Shown here piece after piece: positions 25,537 to 36,807 of a stretch of 64,000 nucleotides of DNA. Below the pieces are notes generated by a model. It made no database searches and was not told where the DNA came from. It worked only from the letters and a program-made list of their open reading frames with translations. Position 1 is the first letter of the stretch; every line of letters starts with the position of its first letter. The DNA lies in NCBI GenBank assembly GCA_031367715.1, contig JANLQJ010000084.1, forward strand, positions 4,641 to 68,640, given 5' to 3'. This DNA is from JANYHF01 sp031367715 (GTDB lineage Bacteria; Pseudomonadota; Alphaproteobacteria; Rhizobiales; Hyphomicrobiaceae). A program made the position numbers and the translations under genes.

Positions 25537-27555
25537 ATGCGCTACTCGCCCGCCCTTCTCGACGATATCCGCGCCCGCCTGCCGGTGTCGCAAGTGGTCG
25601 GGCGGCGCGTGCAGCTCAAGCGCCAGGGGCGTGAATTCATCGGCCTGTCGCCGTTCAAATCCGAACGCTCGCCGTCTTTCACAGTCAATGACCAGAAGGG
25701 CTTTTTCCATTGTTTTGCCTCGGGCGAACATGGCGACATCTTCGGCTTCATCATGAAGACCGAAGGCGTGACCTTCGTCGAGGCCATCGAGCGCCTCGCG
25801 GCCGAAGCTGGCGTGACGCTGCCCAAGCCATCGCCCGAAGCGGCCCGCCAAGACGACGCGCGCGATAAATTGTTGGCGGTGATGGAAGAGGCGGCGCGTT
25901 ATTTCGAGGCCTTGCTGGCAGGTCCGCGTGGCCGCGAAACGCGCGAGTACTTGGAGCGGCGCGGCGTGTCGCCCGACGAGGCCAAGCGCTTCCGCATGGG
26001 CTTTGCCCCTGATAGCCGCTCGGCCTTGAAGGAGCATCTTACCGCCCGCGGTTTTGCCGTTTCTGCAATGATCGAGGCCGGCCTGCTGATCGCCGGTGAC
26101 GACATTGCGACACCCTATGACCGCTTTCGCGGTCGCCTCATCATTCCGATTGCCGATTTGCGCGACAAGGTCATCGCGTTCGGTGGCCGGGCGCTGGCGG
26201 ACGACGCCAAGCCAAAATATCTCAACTCGCCCGAAACTCCGCTGTTCCACAAGGGCGGCCAGCTGTTCAACGCCGCTCGAGCACGCAAGGCTGCGCATGA
26301 CAGCGGTCAGATCGTGGTGGTCGAGGGCTACATGGATGTGGTGGCCATGGTGCGCGGTGGCATCGAACATGCTGTGGCGCCCCTGGGCACGGCGCTGACG
26401 GAAACGCAGCTGGGCATGCTGTGGCGGATGTGTCCCGAGCCCATCATCTGTCTGGATGGCGATGCGGCCGGCCAGAAGGCTGCGCTCCGGGCCGCCGATC
26501 TCGCCTTGCCGCAGATACAACCCGGCCGCTCACTGCGCTTTGCCTTCATGCCGGACGGCCTCGATCCCGACGATCTTATCCGCCAGCGCGGGCCCGAGGC
26601 GCTGCGCAAGGCGCTGGAGCAGACTCAGCCGCTGATCGAGGTGTTGTGGCGCCGCGAGCGTGATGCCGAGCCCTTGGATACGCCCGAGCGCCGCGCCGGG
26701 CTGGAACGGCGCTTAACGGCGTTGGCCAAGCGCATCGCCGATCCGGCGGTTGCGGGTGAATATACCCGCGAGCTGCGCCAGCGGTCGCGCGAACATCTTT
26801 GGCAGCAGCGCGGTGGCGCAAGCGGGCAGGCCAAGCGCAATTTTGGTGGCAAGGCAAGCGCTCCCAGCCAGGATTGGCGCGTGCGCGAGCAGGCGGGCAT
26901 GCGCGGCAACAAGGGCCGCCCGCCGCTGGTGCCGCCGCGCGCGCAGGCGCGTGAGGAATTGCTGCGCAACACGCTGACCCGTCAGCACGGCGATCCTGGC
27001 CTGAACCGCGAGGCGCTGATCCTGCGCACGCTCATCAACCACCCCTTCCTGTTGGATGAACTGGCCGAGGAATTGGGCACTGTCACCTTCACCAATTCGA
27101 TGCTCTCAACGATGCGTGACAGCATTCTCAGCCTGCATGCGATCAGACACCCCCTTGACAGTGGCGCAATCACCACCCATTTGAGCGCATCGGGCCACAA
27201 CGACGCGCTGGGGCTGATCGCGCGCGCCATCACGCACAGGAGCGACCGGTTCTGCGAAACCGGTGCTGCCGAGGATCGGGTGCGGATGGGTTTGCGCGAT
27301 GCCCTTGCCGAGCAGGAGAAGGCCATTTTGAAGGCAGCCCTGAACGCCAGCGAACTGCAGAATGCCTTGGGTGAAGGTTCAGAGGAGGCCTATGCGCAGC
27401 TCCTCGATCTCGAAGCTAGGCTCAGGGCGGTGGACGGCAGAGCGCAGGGACTGGACCTGACCAATGCCGACGGTACTTCTACACTGCCACCGGCCAACCA
27501 GCTTTTGACGGCCCCGGCCACAGATGGGGCACGGGGCGGGGACTTTTTGGGCTGA
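25537..27555 (+). CDS. dnaG: DNA primase DnaG
   Basis: A 672-residue replication primase. The N-terminal zinc-ribbon-like domain (about residues 1-100) reads GLSPFKSERSPSFTVNDQKGFFHCFASGEHGDIF: of the usual CxxH...CxxC ligands only the FHCF Cys remains, a known kind of erosion in rhizobial primases. The TOPRIM catalytic domain follows, with VVVEGYMDVVAM (about residues 266-277) and ICLDGDAAGQKAALR (about 304-318). The C-terminal DnaB-interacting region is from about residue 480. Standard length. The rpoD gene lies 163 bp downstream, a common alphaproteobacterial order. Confidence 0.95.
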   Translation: MRYSPALLDDIRARLPVSQVVGRRVQLKRQGREFIGLSPFKSERSPSFTVNDQKGFFHCFASGEHGDIFGFIMKTEGVTFVEAIERLAAEAGVTLPKPSPEAARQDDARDKLLAVMEEAARYFEALLAGPRGRETREYLERRGVSPDEAKRFRMGFAPDSRSALKEHLTARGFAVSAMIEAGLLIAGDDIATPYDRFRGRLIIPIADLRDKVIAFGGRALADDAKPKYLNSPETPLFHKGGQLFNAARARKAAHDSGQIVVVEGYMDVVAMVRGGIEHAVAPLGTALTETQLGMLWRMCPEPIICLDGDAAGQKAALRAADLALPQIQPGRSLRFAFMPDGLDPDDLIRQRGPEALRKALEQTQPLIEVLWRRERDAEPLDTPERRAGLERRLTALAKRIADPAVAGEYTRELRQRSREHLWQQRGGASGQAKRNFGGKASAPSQDWRVREQAGMRGNKGRPPLVPPRAQAREELLRNTLTRQHGDPGLNREALILRTLINHPFLLDELAEELGTVTFTNSMLSTMRDSILSLHAIRHPLDSGAITTHLSASGHNDALGLIARAITHRSDRFCETGAAEDRVRMGLRDALAEQEKAILKAALNASELQNALGEGSEEAYAQLLDLEARLRAVDGRAQGLDLTNADGTSTLPPANQLLTAPATDGARGGDFLG

Positions 27556-27718
27556 ATGACGTTGCGCCTCCAGTTTGGCGGAGCCCCGTGCGCGGGGCGC
27601 GCAAGTGGTGGTCGTAAGCACTCAGCTCTTGATGAGTACAGCAGCAGCCGTGGGCGGCGCGCGCATGATCGCGCCGGTTCCCATCCGGATCAGCGATGCA
27701 ATGCTTACGGAGTGACTG

Positions 27719-29791
<2,073 letters not shown>

Positions 29792-29818
29792 ACGAGAAGT
29801 GGCTTTTCAGGTGCCACA

Positions 29819-31534
29819 ATGCTCACGAAATTAACCGTTCGGAACTTCAAAACCCTTGAAGAGGCTGAGGTTGCCCTTGGCCAGAATGTTGTGCTGATAG
29901 GGCCCAACAACGCTGGCAAGACTACCGCGTTGCAAGCGCTCGCCTTGTGGCAAACCGGGCTGCGCGAATGGCTAGCCCGGCGCGCAAACGGTAGCTTGGC
30001 TGAAGCTCGGACCGGGGTGACCGTCAATCGACGAGCATTGACGCATACTCCAGTCACCGATACACGCGCCTTGTGGCACGACCTAAAGGTAACGAGCGTG
30101 CGCCGGGACGGTGCCGGTCAAGTTAACCAACACATCTTTCTCGATGTAGTCGTCGAGGGAGACACTGCTGGCGTGCCTTGGGCCTGCGGGCTTGAATTCT
30201 ATCGTGCCAACGCCGAGTCGATTTATTGTCGCCCTTTGCGTCTTTCGGACGAGGGCGCTGCAAGGATGCCTGTGCCACTAGAGGCTGGCAGCGCAAAGAT
30301 TGCGCTTCTGCCTCCGATGTCCGGCCTTGCTTCCGAGGAACCCGAACTGCAACGAGGTCGAATTTCCGTTCTACTCGGCGAAGGCCAAACAGCGCAGGTT
30401 CTTCGCAATCTGTGTTTTGCCGTGCATCAGTCCAGTGCGAAAGATTGGTCCGCAGTCGTCGCTGAGATCGAGCGCCTGTTCGGCGCTGTACTTGGCACGC
30501 CACAACGGGATCCGGCACGTGGGACGATAGAGTTATCGTACACCCAGTCCAAGGGCGTCTCACTGGATCTGGCAAGCGCTGGACGTGGGATGCAGCAGAC
30601 TCTGCTATTGCTTGCCCATTTGTACGCAAATCCGGGCAGTGCCCTTCTACTCGACGAGCCCGATGCCCATCTTGAGATACTCCGCCAGCGACAAGTCTAC
30701 TCGCTGCTGTCGGAAACCGCACGGACGACTGGTTCCCAGATCATTGCCGCTAGCCATTCAGAAGTGGTTTTGAACGAAGCTGCTGACAAGGATGTCGTCG
30801 TCGCCTTCGTCGGGAAACCGCACCGCATCGACGATCGGGGCAGTCAGGTAAGAAAGGCGCTGATAGAAATTGGATTTGATCAATACTATCAGGCCGAACT
30901 CAAGGGCTTTGTCATTTATCTGGAAGGCGCCACCGACCTTGCAATACTTCGCGGCTTTGCAAAAGTGTTAGGTCATCCGGCTTTGAAAATCTTGGACGAT
31001 GTATTTGTTCACTATGTAGCCAATCAACCAAAGAGTGCCGAGTCCCATTTTCATGGATTGCGTGAAGCAAAGGCTGACCTTATTGGGTTCGCTCTGTTTG
31101 ACAGGCTGAGCACCGGTTTGCCGCACGGCTTTATTATCCCCGCCAGACAATGGAAGCGACGCGAAATTGAGAACTATATCTGTAGTCGTGATCTTTTAAT
31201 ACGGTTCGCAGTCGGCAGCGAACCCGACGACCTTGTCGGACACGCTTTGCAAGGCACGCGCCGGGACGCCATGGCGTTTGCTATCGAGCGCGTTGAATCT
31301 GCTTTGATCGAACTGGGACGTGACCCCTGGTCAACGAACTTCAAGGTATCGGACGATTTCCTGCCGAATGTGTTCAAGCGATATTACGAGAAACTTGGCA
31401 CTCCTCAGCGGTTGGACAAGACGGACTTTCACACCTTGACGGACGTTCTACTTCCAAGTGAGGTTGACTCTGAAGTCGTTGAAGTCCTTGACATCATTGT
31501 CGCGCAGTCAACGTTGGCCAGCCCAAGACGCTGA
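29819..31534 (+). CDS. OLD-like AAA ATPase with TOPRIM-like C-terminal region
   Basis: A 571-residue protein. The ABC/SMC-type ATPase has Walker A GPNNAGKTT (residues 28-36), a signature-like SAGRGMQQTLLLLAHL (about 241-256), Walker B ALLLDEPDAHLEIL (about 263-276) and the switch His in IIAASHSEVVL. The C-terminal half has YLEGATDLAIL, like the first acidic motif of TOPRIM, then IGFALFDRLS and RQWKRREIENYI, a block I associate with OLD-like endonucleases. The usual TOPRIM DxD is not evident, so nuclease activity is uncertain. Composition is AT-richer than flanking genes. It stands alone 27 bp after rpoD. A phage-defence role is possible but not shown. Confidence 0.75.
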   Translation: MLTKLTVRNFKTLEEAEVALGQNVVLIGPNNAGKTTALQALALWQTGLREWLARRANGSLAEARTGVTVNRRALTHTPVTDTRALWHDLKVTSVRRDGAGQVNQHIFLDVVVEGDTAGVPWACGLEFYRANAESIYCRPLRLSDEGAARMPVPLEAGSAKIALLPPMSGLASEEPELQRGRISVLLGEGQTAQVLRNLCFAVHQSSAKDWSAVVAEIERLFGAVLGTPQRDPARGTIELSYTQSKGVSLDLASAGRGMQQTLLLLAHLYANPGSALLLDEPDAHLEILRQRQVYSLLSETARTTGSQIIAASHSEVVLNEAADKDVVVAFVGKPHRIDDRGSQVRKALIEIGFDQYYQAELKGFVIYLEGATDLAILRGFAKVLGHPALKILDDVFVHYVANQPKSAESHFHGLREAKADLIGFALFDRLSTGLPHGFIIPARQWKRREIENYICSRDLLIRFAVGSEPDDLVGHALQGTRRDAMAFAIERVESALIELGRDPWSTNFKVSDDFLPNVFKRYYEKLGTPQRLDKTDFHTLTDVLLPSEVDSEVVEVLDIIVAQSTLASPRR

Positions 31535-31613
31535 TCAGGATCTCTTGGCCATGACGCGGGATTTGCTGCCCGCAAATAGCCGGGAATCGATCCGGCCAAC
31601 CCCAGGAACCCCC

Positions 31614-32546
31614 ATGCCCCGCACCATCGCCATCCTGGGATACGGCGCGGTCGGCCGCGACATCGCCCGGCAGCTCGCCGCCCGCGGCGACAAAGTCCGG
31701 ATTTTCCAACGCACGCGTCCCGAGGTCCTGCCGGCCGGCGCCGAATTCCACCCGGGCAGTCTCGACGATGCGGCTGCGGTCGCCAGCGCCGTCGCCGGAG
31801 CAGACACGCTCATCTGTGCGGCGGGCCTGCGCTACATCGCCGAGGTCTGGGAGCGGGAGTGGCCGCTCGCCATGACCAACATGCTCAGCGCCTGCGAAAA
31901 ATCGCGCGCGCGCTTCATCCTCGTCGACAATCTCTACATGTACGGGCCGCAAACCACGCCGCTGCGTGAGGACATGCCGCTCACTGACTTCGGCCGCAAG
32001 CCGAAAGCACGGGCGGCGATCACGCGGCAATGGCAGGCCGCGCACACGCAGGGGCGCGTCCGCGCCACGGCCGTCCGCGCGTCGGATTTCTATGGGCCGC
32101 GCGTTGGCACCTCCGTCGTCTCGCACTACGGCATCGCCCCGCTGGTCAAGGGCAAGACCATCTACCTGCCCTATTCACCCGACCAGCCGCACGACTTCAC
32201 CTATGTGCCCGACTTCGCGCGGGCCATCGTCACCCTCGCCGATGCGCCGGATACCGACTATGGCCAGGCATGGCATGTGCCCAACGCTCCGACGCTCAGC
32301 CTGCGTCAGGTTCTGGAGCGGGCGGGCAAGCTCGCAGGACGGGCGCCAAAGATCAGTGTGATGCCGGGCCTCATGAAGACCGTGTTCGGCTGGTTCACGC
32401 CCGAGCTGAAGGAACTGGCCGAGATGTCCTTCCAGACCGACCGGCCCTATCACGTCGACACGGCCAAGTTTCGCGCGCGCTTCTGGTCCGACGCAACGCC
32501 CTTCGACGATGGCCTCCGCGCCACGATAGGCTCATACCGGAGCTGA
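31614..32546 (+). CDS. NAD-dependent epimerase/dehydratase-like protein (extended SDR)
   Basis: A 310-residue protein with an N-terminal Rossmann loop (TIAILGYGAVGRDIARQLAARG; G-x-G-x-x-G) and an acceptor region KVRIFQRT suggestive of NADP(H). VDNLYMYGPQTTPLRED corresponds to the catalytic Tyr region, though the normal YxxxK is not clear. VRASDFYGPRVGTS and HDFTYVPDFARAIVTLADAP are typical of atypical or extended SDRs. Start is ATG 31614 after AGGAAC; the frame is open upstream into the ATPase gene. Substrate unknown. Confidence 0.82.
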   Translation: MPRTIAILGYGAVGRDIARQLAARGDKVRIFQRTRPEVLPAGAEFHPGSLDDAAAVASAVAGADTLICAAGLRYIAEVWEREWPLAMTNMLSACEKSRARFILVDNLYMYGPQTTPLREDMPLTDFGRKPKARAAITRQWQAAHTQGRVRATAVRASDFYGPRVGTSVVSHYGIAPLVKGKTIYLPYSPDQPHDFTYVPDFARAIVTLADAPDTDYGQAWHVPNAPTLSLRQVLERAGKLAGRAPKISVMPGLMKTVFGWFTPELKELAEMSFQTDRPYHVDTAKFRARFWSDATPFDDGLRATIGSYRS

Positions 32547-32604
32547 TGGACGAGTGCCGCTCGGGAAGCTTTTCGGGGCGTCCAGATCGTGCTAGCTTCG
32601 ACCC

Positions 32605-33204
32605 ATGAACATCCACGTCCCCACGCCGCAGTTTGATCGCACGACCCGCGCCGCCGAGGGCCTCCCGCGCTGGCGTTGGACCGTGGCCGAATTGGAGCGC
32701 ATGGTCGAACTCGGCGTGTTCCAAGAGGATGCCAAGTTCGAGTTGATCGGCGGGGAGATTGTTCCAATGTCGCCAAAGGGCCGGCAACACGAAGTGGTTG
32801 CCGATGAACTGGCGAAGTTTTGGGGACCAAAGGTTACGCCAGACATCTGGGTCAGCGTTGAAAGGCAGTTCAATCTCGACCCTTACACCTACACCGATCC
32901 CGACCTCGTCGTGCGGCCGGCTAACATCAAGAGCTATGATCTGCGCGGCGACACGGCGCTTCTGGTCGTTGAGTCCGCCGATTCCAGCCTGGGCAAGGAT
33001 CTCGGCGTAAAAGCGCGCGTCTACGCGTCGTTCGGCGTGCGAGAGTATTGGGTGATCAATGCCCAGGACAAATCGACCCGAGTCCACCGCTCGCCCAAGG
33101 GCGATGCCTATACCGAAATTCGTGACGTGCCCGCTACCGATCTCCTGACGCCACTCCTGGTGCCCCAGTTCGCCGTCCGCCTTGCCGACCTCGACCTAGC
33201 CTAA
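32605..33204 (+). CDS. Uma2 family (DUF820) PD-(D/E)xK endonuclease-like protein
   Basis: A 199-residue protein with the Uma2 pattern: an N-terminal helical part ending in WTVAELERMVELGVFQEDAKFELIGGEI, then TDPDLVV (catalytic Asp), LLVVESADSSLGKDLGVKARVYASFGVREYWVINAQ (Glu and Lys of the nuclease core) and a C-terminal PLLVPQFAVRLADLDL. Uma2 genes are common accessory genes whose biological role is unresolved. This one looks intact, in contrast to the decayed copy at 24825-25364. Confidence 0.85.
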   Translation: MNIHVPTPQFDRTTRAAEGLPRWRWTVAELERMVELGVFQEDAKFELIGGEIVPMSPKGRQHEVVADELAKFWGPKVTPDIWVSVERQFNLDPYTYTDPDLVVRPANIKSYDLRGDTALLVVESADSSLGKDLGVKARVYASFGVREYWVINAQDKSTRVHRSPKGDAYTEIRDVPATDLLTPLLVPQFAVRLADLDLA

Positions 33205-33220
33205 CGCCGGAGCCTGCCCC

Positions 33221-33511
33221 ATGTCCTTCCTGAAATCCCTGTTCGGCGGTGGCAAATCTTCCGGCCCCGCCTCATCTGCCGCCGCGGTCAAAACCGCCGA
33301 GCACAAGGGCTTCACCATCGAGGCGCGGCCGTTCAAGGAGGGCGGGCAGTTTCAGCTCTGCGGTGTCATCGCCAAGACCATAGATGACGTCCGTAAGGAG
33401 CACCGCTTCGTGCGCGCCGACCGATTTTCGGGCGAAGACGAGGCCGCCGACATCACCCTCAACAAAGGCCGCCAGATCATCGACGAGCGGGGCGACAAGG
33501 TGTTCGAGTAG
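33221..33511 (+). CDS. HlyU-family protein
   Basis: A 96-residue protein beginning MSFLKSLFGGGKSSGPASSAAAV, followed by a small alpha/beta domain (YxGF-like HKGFTIEARPFKEGGQFQLCGVIAKTI, HRFVRADRFSGEDEAADITLNKGRQIIDERGDKVF), which matches the HlyU transcriptional-activator family of proteobacteria. That name comes from Vibrio; the role in alphaproteobacteria is not known. The ATG at 33221 follows CCGGAG. It lies 16 bp after the Uma2 gene, possibly cotranscribed. Confidence 0.82.
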   Translation: MSFLKSLFGGGKSSGPASSAAAVKTAEHKGFTIEARPFKEGGQFQLCGVIAKTIDDVRKEHRFVRADRFSGEDEAADITLNKGRQIIDERGDKVFE

Positions 33512-33717
33512 GGCGCAGCGCCCGAAGTGTGAGTTCTCTTTCCCAGCCCAAGGACAGCTGTAACAATAAGCGCTTCGCCTTGGGCCGCCTGCCAAGCAGC
33601 TCGGTCGACCGTGCACGGATTGCGATTCAGTTGTTGTCGGGCGAGGCCTAAGTCGATGCCCTGACGCACATCCAAATTGCAACAGGGCCACGCTCAAGTC
33701 CTGCTCGCGCCAAGTTG

Positions 33718-36588
33718 CTAACGCTTCAAGAACATCGAGGCCCCTGCCCCAGGAACGTCATTGACGGCGACCCAGGCCGGAGCGGTCTTTAGCGGGCGCA
33801 GCGATTTCGGTTTGCGGACCGGATCGGCGGCGGCGACCGTTAAGCGTTTGGTCGGCTTGGCGGGAGCTGGTTGCGCAGCCTGCGCCTGTGGCGTTGGATC
33901 AGGCGTCGGCGCCGGTAACGAAGCCTGCAACAGCGGGTGCGTTGGCTTGGCCGGGATCAGCGGGCGCAGGATTGTGCGGTCGCGCCGAGGCGGTGGCAGA
34001 GCGGCAACCACGAGCGGCTGGGTAACCGGCGACTTCACTTTGCCCGGTGCGGCGGCCGGCGAAGTGGTGGTCGCGGCCTTGGCGTTGTCGCCCCGGGCCC
34101 GGAGCTTGGTGGTTTCCAACGGCTTGGTCACGGCGACCTCAACCGCCTTTGACGCCTCCACCGGAACAGCAGGCGTCGCCGATTGGGTCGGCTTGTGAAG
34201 AGCTGCCGCATCAACCGGGCTGGTTGTGGGCTTTGCAGGGATGAACGATTGGTTCGTGTTGGCGGGCCGGAGCGGTATTTGCGCCGGATACAGGGCACTT
34301 ATCGGCGGCTTTAACTGTGCAGCCACGGTTGGCGTTTCGGCCGCCCGTGACGGGCTCACCGAGAACGGCTGGCCGGACGTCGTCGGCTTTGCGGCAGTTG
34401 ACGACGTCGCGATCATGATGGGCGCTTTGGCCGTCGTCACTGGCTTATCCGATGTCGCCACGGTCGTCTCTGGCGCTGGCAATTGAGCGACCACCACAGG
34501 CTTGCTAAGGCTTGGCGCGATCGCTGGCACGGCCGCAGGCGGCGGTACGGTCGCCACCTTGGTCGTGACCAGCGCTGTGGGCGTCGGCAGCTGCAACTGC
34601 GCGACCTGCGTGGCCTTCGGAGCGATAGGCGCCAGCACGGGCGCAGCAACCGCTGGCAATACGCTCACCGCCGCAGGCTCGGCGCCTGCGGAGGCGCTGT
34701 TGGCCAATTGGACCGGCTTGGCCGCCACCAAAGGCACGGCGGACGTCGTGGCCGGCTTGCTGGGCGCTTCAGGCGCTTTTGCCATGATCGCTGGCTTGGC
34801 CGTTCCGGTCGGCGAGAATAGCTGCTGCAGCTGCGCGACGACCAGTGGCTTGGCAGGCTCAGGCGTTGCCGCGAGGGCGACAGCCATTGGCTGGGCGATG
34901 ACCGGTTTGGGTTTGTCGGGCTCTGCCAGCTTGGTTGGGGGCCACGTGGTCACCGGACGTACCGGTAGCTTGCTCGCCAACTCAGGCGCTGTCGCGATCG
35001 GCGCAGGCTTGGCCGCTTCGATCGCGGCTGGCCGTTGAGGTTGCAACTGCGCGACCACTATCGGTGTGGCTAAGGCTTTGAGTTTGTCGGGTTCAGCCGG
35101 TTTAGCAATCGAGGCAGTGGCTGCAACTGGCCCCGGGATCTTGGTCAAAGCCAACGGCGCAAAGTTGCTTGGCGTCTGCTTTGTGGTCTCGATTGTTGCT
35201 GGCAACGGTGTCGAGAATTGCGCGACGGCGGTCGGCTTCGGCGCAACCGGTATTTGAACTGGCGGGGTGGCGATGTTGATTGAAGGCTTGGCGGGCTGCG
35301 GCGACTTGATCATTGCGACGGCGGCCGCAGACGCCTCGGGAGGCTTGGCCGAGGTGCCCGCAATTGTGGCGACCGGCGTTGGTTTGGCGGCGGGCGCCGT
35401 AGTCGGCGCGGGCTGTTGCAACAGAGCGACCACTGTCGGCCTGAGCGCCAGCAGTGCGGGCGCAGCCGTCGCAGGCACTTGAGTTGGTGCTGCCGCCGCC
35501 TCGGCTGACTTGCTTGGCGCGGGATCCGGCGCTTGCAACGCCGCGACGATGATCGGCGCCGGCGTTGGCAGATGGGCACCAGCCGCGCGCTCCGCGTATT
35601 GCTCCGCCAGCGCCTGTTCGGATATTGCGGCAACCACCAAGCCGCCGTTGCGCTTGGACCGCTTGCCGGCGGCGGGATGATCTGGTTCGCTGACCGCGTC
35701 CGCCGCGATGTTGGCGGGATCGGGCGGGACGGGCTCGTCACTGCTGGCGACGGCAACGCCGCCATCCTCATGATCGATCATTTTCTTGGCCCAGCCATTG
35801 AAGGCGGCTAACGACATGGCGGGGGCCTTAGGCACCATGTGCACGATCTTGTAACCTTCGGCCTTCAGCTGCTTCAGGATCTCTGGCAACGCGCTTGCCG
35901 TGGTGTGCTTTATGTCATGCATCAGTACGATGCCGCGGCCCTGCTCTTTCAGCCGCGTCATGACATATTTGACGATCCGGACGCTTGGCGTCAGGCCGTG
36001 CGAGTCCCAGGAATCGACGTCTGTCGAGAACACCGTGAAGTCGCGCCCGGCAAGGTACTTTCTGGCGAACTTGGGGCCGTCGAGATAGGGGAAGCGGAAG
36101 AACGGCGCGATCGGGTGACCGAGGCGCGCTTCCAGCATACTGACGCCCTTCTCGATTTCGACCTGGGCGCGACCGGGCGTCAGCTTGCGCAGATTGGCGT
36201 GGCCCCAGGTGTGCGCCGCGATGGTGTGGCCAGCGCGATCGACTTCGGCCAGGATATCGGGGTAGCGCAGGGCCATCTTGCCGACATAGAAAAAGGTCGC
36301 CTTGGTGCATTGCTCGGCAAGCGCCGCTAGGATGTCAGGCGTGGTACCGGGGAACGGGCCATCGTCAAAGGTCAGGACAACTTCCTTCGGGCCCAGGAAG
36401 GCCCCCGAGCGCCGAAAGTCCACCGGCCCGATGCCGGATGCGGCAGTGGAATCGATTACCTGAACCCGCGATACGCCCAGAGCATCGGGGTTCTTGCAGG
36501 CCTCATCAGCCAAAGCGGGTCCAGCAATGCCTACGGCACCGGCCAGAAGCACGGCGACCGCCAAGACCAAGGCACGGCCATTGCGCAT
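33718..36588 (-). CDS. Secreted CE4 polysaccharide deacetylase with very long Pro/Ala/Lys-rich tail
   Basis: A 956-residue protein. A signal peptide (about residues 1-27) is followed by a NodB-like CE4 domain (about 60-280) with VVLTFDDGP (metal-binding Asp-Asp), HTIAAHTWGHANL (H-x3-H), FFRFPYLDGP, DVDSWD and IVLMHDIKHTT. From about residue 310 to the end, more than 600 residues are low-complexity Pro/Ala/Lys/Thr sequence with recurrent VVAQLQ-like and AKPxxxA units. Such a tail may span the periplasm or bind peptidoglycan. The CE4 domain probably removes N-acetyl groups from cell-wall or secreted glycan. The start is at MRNGRALVLAVAVLLAG, with GGGGGAG upstream. Confidence 0.85.
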   Translation of the reverse strand: MRNGRALVLAVAVLLAGAVGIAGPALADEACKNPDALGVSRVQVIDSTAASGIGPVDFRRSGAFLGPKEVVLTFDDGPFPGTTPDILAALAEQCTKATFFYVGKMALRYPDILAEVDRAGHTIAAHTWGHANLRKLTPGRAQVEIEKGVSMLEARLGHPIAPFFRFPYLDGPKFARKYLAGRDFTVFSTDVDSWDSHGLTPSVRIVKYVMTRLKEQGRGIVLMHDIKHTTASALPEILKQLKAEGYKIVHMVPKAPAMSLAAFNGWAKKMIDHEDGGVAVASSDEPVPPDPANIAADAVSEPDHPAAGKRSKRNGGLVVAAISEQALAEQYAERAAGAHLPTPAPIIVAALQAPDPAPSKSAEAAAAPTQVPATAAPALLALRPTVVALLQQPAPTTAPAAKPTPVATIAGTSAKPPEASAAAVAMIKSPQPAKPSINIATPPVQIPVAPKPTAVAQFSTPLPATIETTKQTPSNFAPLALTKIPGPVAATASIAKPAEPDKLKALATPIVVAQLQPQRPAAIEAAKPAPIATAPELASKLPVRPVTTWPPTKLAEPDKPKPVIAQPMAVALAATPEPAKPLVVAQLQQLFSPTGTAKPAIMAKAPEAPSKPATTSAVPLVAAKPVQLANSASAGAEPAAVSVLPAVAAPVLAPIAPKATQVAQLQLPTPTALVTTKVATVPPPAAVPAIAPSLSKPVVVAQLPAPETTVATSDKPVTTAKAPIMIATSSTAAKPTTSGQPFSVSPSRAAETPTVAAQLKPPISALYPAQIPLRPANTNQSFIPAKPTTSPVDAAALHKPTQSATPAVPVEASKAVEVAVTKPLETTKLRARGDNAKAATTTSPAAAPGKVKSPVTQPLVVAALPPPRRDRTILRPLIPAKPTHPLLQASLPAPTPDPTPQAQAAQPAPAKPTKRLTVAAADPVRKPKSLRPLKTAPAWVAVNDVPGAGASMFLKR

Positions 36589-36807
36589 CAAAACGGCTCC
36601 CCCAAGCCCGCTGTCGTGCCTTTTTCTTGGCGGAAGCCGACGCCTGCCTGCAAGGGAAAAATTCGCAAACATGGATAATAGCGCTGAAGCGTCGCAAAAC
36701 CGCACCGTTCAGCAGCCAAAGAATTGAGATTTCAGAGTTTAATCGGCGCGACGACATGCCGTCAGGCGCTGCAACGAACCGATTCCGTTGCCAGCCAAAG
36801 TGCCGAA

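Noticed and set aside
34226..35482. Plus-strand Gly/Ala-rich frames opposite the deacetylase tail
   Set aside because: They mirror the low-complexity Pro/Ala/Lys coding of the minus strand and have no start signals or domains.
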